Positions 17,957-20,224 of a stretch of 20,224 nt of DNA are shown piece after piece. The DNA comes from a virus: positions 1 to 20,224 of IMG/VR virus record IMGVR_UViG_3300042485_000202; one strand, given 5' to 3'. The position numbers were made by a program, and so were the translations under genes. A model generated the notes under the pieces. The model was not told where the DNA came from and did no database searches. It saw nothing but the letters and a program-made list of their open reading frames with translations. Numbering within the stretch: the first letter of the stretch is position 1; each line of letters starts with the position of its first letter.

Positions 17957-20224
17957 ATGTCATCGTCTTTTTACACAAGTGTAATATGTGTTGGTAGTAA
18001 TATTCTGTATCGAGGTGTTAGGAATGATCGTAGGATCAAACTTAAGATTGCATACAAACCAACATTGTATATTCCTTCCAAAAAGGAAACCAAATTTAAA
18101 ACTCTACAGGGTGAATCACTTGAACCAAAAAGATTTGAAACGATCCGGGAAGCTCGGGATTTTGTTAAACGGTACGATGAAGTCGGTAATTTTAAAATCT
18201 TCGGTAACAACAAGTACGAATATGCCTTTATTGCTGATCAGCAAAAAGGAATGGTCGAATATGACCAAGACAAAATAAGTATTGCTGTAATCGATATTGA
18301 GGTTGGATCAGAAAATGGATTCCCAGATCCATACAAAGCCAATGAACCAATCACTGCTATTTGCTTACGATATCTGAACGGTGAAACCTTGGTCTATGGT
18401 TGCGGAGAATATGAAACTCAAGGCAACGAAAAGTATATCAAGTGTAAAGATGAATGGTCTTTGTGTAAGAAGTTCTTGGCTGACTGGCAAGAAAACTATC
18501 CAGATATTATCTCTGGTTGGAACACAAAGTTCTTTGATATACCTTATTTGTTCAATCGATTCAATAGATTGTTGGGTGAAGAAGAGACTAAGAAACTTTC
18601 TCCTTGGGGTCTAATCAATCAACGTAAAGTGATTGTGATGAACAAAGAGAACATTGCATATGAAATTCTCGGCGTTGCTTCATGGGACTATATCGAACTG
18701 TATCGATGGTATGCTCCTAGCGGTAAGTCACAAGAGTCTTACCGTTTGGATGCAATTGCAAATGTGGAGATTGGTGAGAGTAAGTTATCTTATGATGAGT
18801 ATGATAACCTTCATGCTTTGTATCGCCTGAATTACCAAAAGTTTATTGAGTATAACATCAAAGACGTTGATTTGATCTTCCGTTTGGAAGAAAAACTGAA
18901 GCTCATTGAACTTGGTCTAACTCTGGCGTATGATACTAAGTGTAACTATGAAGACATTTTTGCACAAACTCGTATGTGGGATTCTCTAATCAATAATAAA
19001 TTGCTTGAGAGTAACATCATTGTTCCACCTAAAACTATCAGTCATAAAGACGGTATGTTTGAAGGTGCTTATGTGAAAGACCCACAGGTTGGCATGCACC
19101 ATTGGGTTGCATCATTCGACTTAGATTCACTGTATCCACATTTGATGATGCAATACAATATTTCACCTGAAACACTCATTGAACCATCAGACTATACAGA
19201 GGCTATGCGTGAAGTGATTTCTTCGGGGGTTTCCGTTGAGAAAATGTTGTATAAACAAGTTGATACTTCAAAACTAGATAATGTTACATTGACGCCAAAC
19301 GGCCAATTCTTCCGTACAGACTTTCAAGGTTTCTTGCCAAAGATGCTTGAGGAGATGTATGAAGACCGTAAGAAGTTTAAGAAGTTGATGCTGGTTGCAA
19401 AACAGGAATATGAAGTTGAGGCTGATGATTCTAAGAAGTATGAGATTGAAAAACGAATCGCTCGTTATAACAACCTTCAACTTGCTAAGAAGGTCGGTCT
19501 AAACTCAGCTTATGGTGCTATGGGTTCACAGTACTTCCGTTTCTATGATTTGCGTCAGGCATTGGCAGTTACTTCTTCTGGACAATTATCGATTCGTTGG
19601 ATTGAAAACAAGATTAACCAGTATATGAATTCTCTGTTGAAGACTGATAAAGATTATGTTATTGCTTCAGATACAGATTCGATTTATCTGCGTCTTGGTG
19701 AATTGGTTGATAAGTTTGTTGGTAATGAAAAAAATCCAACCAAAGTTATTGCAATCATGGACAAAATCTGTGAAGATAAAATTCAACCGTATATCGATGA
19801 GAGTTACACCGAGTTGGCTGAGTATGTTCATGCTTATCAACAGAAGATGCGGATGAAACGTGAAGGTCTATCTGACAAGGGTGTTTGGACTGCTAAGAAA
19901 CGATACATTCTTAATGTCTATAATAATGAAGGTGTTCAGTATGCTGAACCACACCTGAAAGTTATGGGTCTTGAGATGGTCAAATCTTCAACTCCATCCG
20001 TAATTCGTGGTAAGATGTATGATACCATCAAATTGTTGATTAATGGCACTGAATTGGATGTGCAAACCTTTATTGCAGATTTCAAATCAACATTCAAAAC
20101 CTTGCCACCAGAAGAAGTATCCTTTCCTCGAGGATGTAATGGACTGCGTGAGTATGCTGATTCATCTTCATTATACAAGAAAGGAACACCAATACATGTT
20201 AAGGGTGCAATTCTGTATAACCAC
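17957..20224 (+). CDS. 43: DNA polymerase gp43 (family B), 3' end outside the window
   Basis: The reading frame is open for 756 codons from ATG 17957 to the right edge; T4 gp43 has 898 residues, so the last part is missing. Exonuclease motifs are DIEV (Asp113, Glu115), WNTKFFDIPYLFNR (Exo II) and YNIKDVDL (Exo III). Polymerase motifs are FDLDSLYPHLM (motif A, Asp388), KKVGLNSAYG (motif B, 511-520) and SDTDSIY (motif C, DTDS 572-575). Both proofreading and synthesis centres are therefore intact. The gene directly abuts the preceding stop codon, with AAGG serving as ribosome-binding site. It would copy the phage genome together with the clamp and clamp loader encoded upstream. No frameshift or intron interrupts the visible part. 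Confidence 0.97.
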   Translation, partial: MSSSFYTSVICVGSNILYRGVRNDRRIKLKIAYKPTLYIPSKKETKFKTLQGESLEPKRFETIREARDFVKRYDEVGNFKIFGNNKYEYAFIADQQKGMVEYDQDKISIAVIDIEVGSENGFPDPYKANEPITAICLRYLNGETLVYGCGEYETQGNEKYIKCKDEWSLCKKFLADWQENYPDIISGWNTKFFDIPYLFNRFNRLLGEEETKKLSPWGLINQRKVIVMNKENIAYEILGVASWDYIELYRWYAPSGKSQESYRLDAIANVEIGESKLSYDEYDNLHALYRLNYQKFIEYNIKDVDLIFRLEEKLKLIELGLTLAYDTKCNYEDIFAQTRMWDSLINNKLLESNIIVPPKTISHKDGMFEGAYVKDPQVGMHHWVASFDLDSLYPHLMMQYNISPETLIEPSDYTEAMREVISSGVSVEKMLYKQVDTSKLDNVTLTPNGQFFRTDFQGFLPKMLEEMYEDRKKFKKLMLVAKQEYEVEADDSKKYEIEKRIARYNNLQLAKKVGLNSAYGAMGSQYFRFYDLRQALAVTSSGQLSIRWIENKINQYMNSLLKTDKDYVIASDTDSIYLRLGELVDKFVGNEKNPTKVIAIMDKICEDKIQPYIDESYTELAEYVHAYQQKMRMKREGLSDKGVWTAKKRYILNVYNNEGVQYAEPHLKVMGLEMVKSSTPSVIRGKMYDTIKLLINGTELDVQTFIADFKSTFKTLPPEEVSFPRGCNGLREYADSSSLYKKGTPIHVKGAILYNH

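Noticed and set aside
1-20224. CRISPR arrays, insertion sequences, homing endonucleases, integrase or attachment sites
   Set aside because: No regularly spaced repeats, transposase, LAGLIDADG/GIY-YIG/HNH motif or integrase was seen in any frame I read.

Overview
This window is part of a T4-like (tevenvirinae-type or 'far-T4') tailed-phage genome. Every gene I can support lies on the + strand. Two conserved T4 replication and late-transcription blocks are recognisable: gp55 (late sigma), gp47 and gp46 (recombination nuclease) on the left, and gp45 (clamp), gp44, gp62 (clamp loader), RegA and gp43 (DNA polymerase, cut by the right edge) on the right. The DNA is AT-rich, genes are packed with ATGA/TAATG overlaps, and several intergenic gaps carry good sigma70-type promoters. 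The accessory set (peptide deformylase, a CobS/CobT-like AAA+/VWA pair, Hsp20, a MazG-like hydrolase, small conserved proteins) resembles that of aquatic T4-like phages such as those of marine bacteria and cyanobacteria. No photosynthesis gene is present here, so the host cannot be fixed from this window.

Layout. 1-216: tail of an upstream reading frame and a promoter. 217-5461: gp55, gp47, gp46, peptide deformylase and a DUF4338/DruA-like protein, closely packed. 5462-5685: a non-coding gap with a promoter, a compact tRNA-Gly(CCC)-like RNA, a terminator and a second promoter. 5686-9916: a small unknown protein, the CobT-like HExxH+VWA protein, the CobS-like AAA+ ATPase and a small winged-helix-like protein. 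9990-11413: a glycosyltransferase-like protein and a dNMP kinase. 11454-14537: clamp, small unknown, clamp loader large subunit, small membrane protein, clamp loader small subunit, RegA and a 56-aa unknown. 14538-14698: a strongly structured non-coding stretch ending in a terminator-like hairpin, just ahead of hsp20. 14699-17956: Hsp20, metallophosphoesterase, dCMP deaminase, AbrB-like protein, SGNH hydrolase, MazG/HisE-like hydrolase and two small unknowns. 17957 to the end: DNA polymerase.

How it works together. gp43, gp45, gp44 and gp62 form the core replisome; gp46/47 drives recombination-dependent replication; dNMP kinase, dCMP deaminase and the MazG-like enzyme adjust nucleotide pools; gp55 with the clamp would activate late genes; RegA would repress translation of early mRNAs. 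The accessory genes sit in the gaps between 46 and 45 and between regA and 43, where the T4 core order is interrupted.

The most interesting items are the shortened tRNA-Gly-like RNA with its own promoter and terminator, the multi-hairpin RNA before hsp20, the DruA-like gene carried by a phage, the metalloprotease-like/VWA plus AAA+ pair, and the repeated association of promoters with stem-loops. All assignments were made by reading the sequence; no database search was run.
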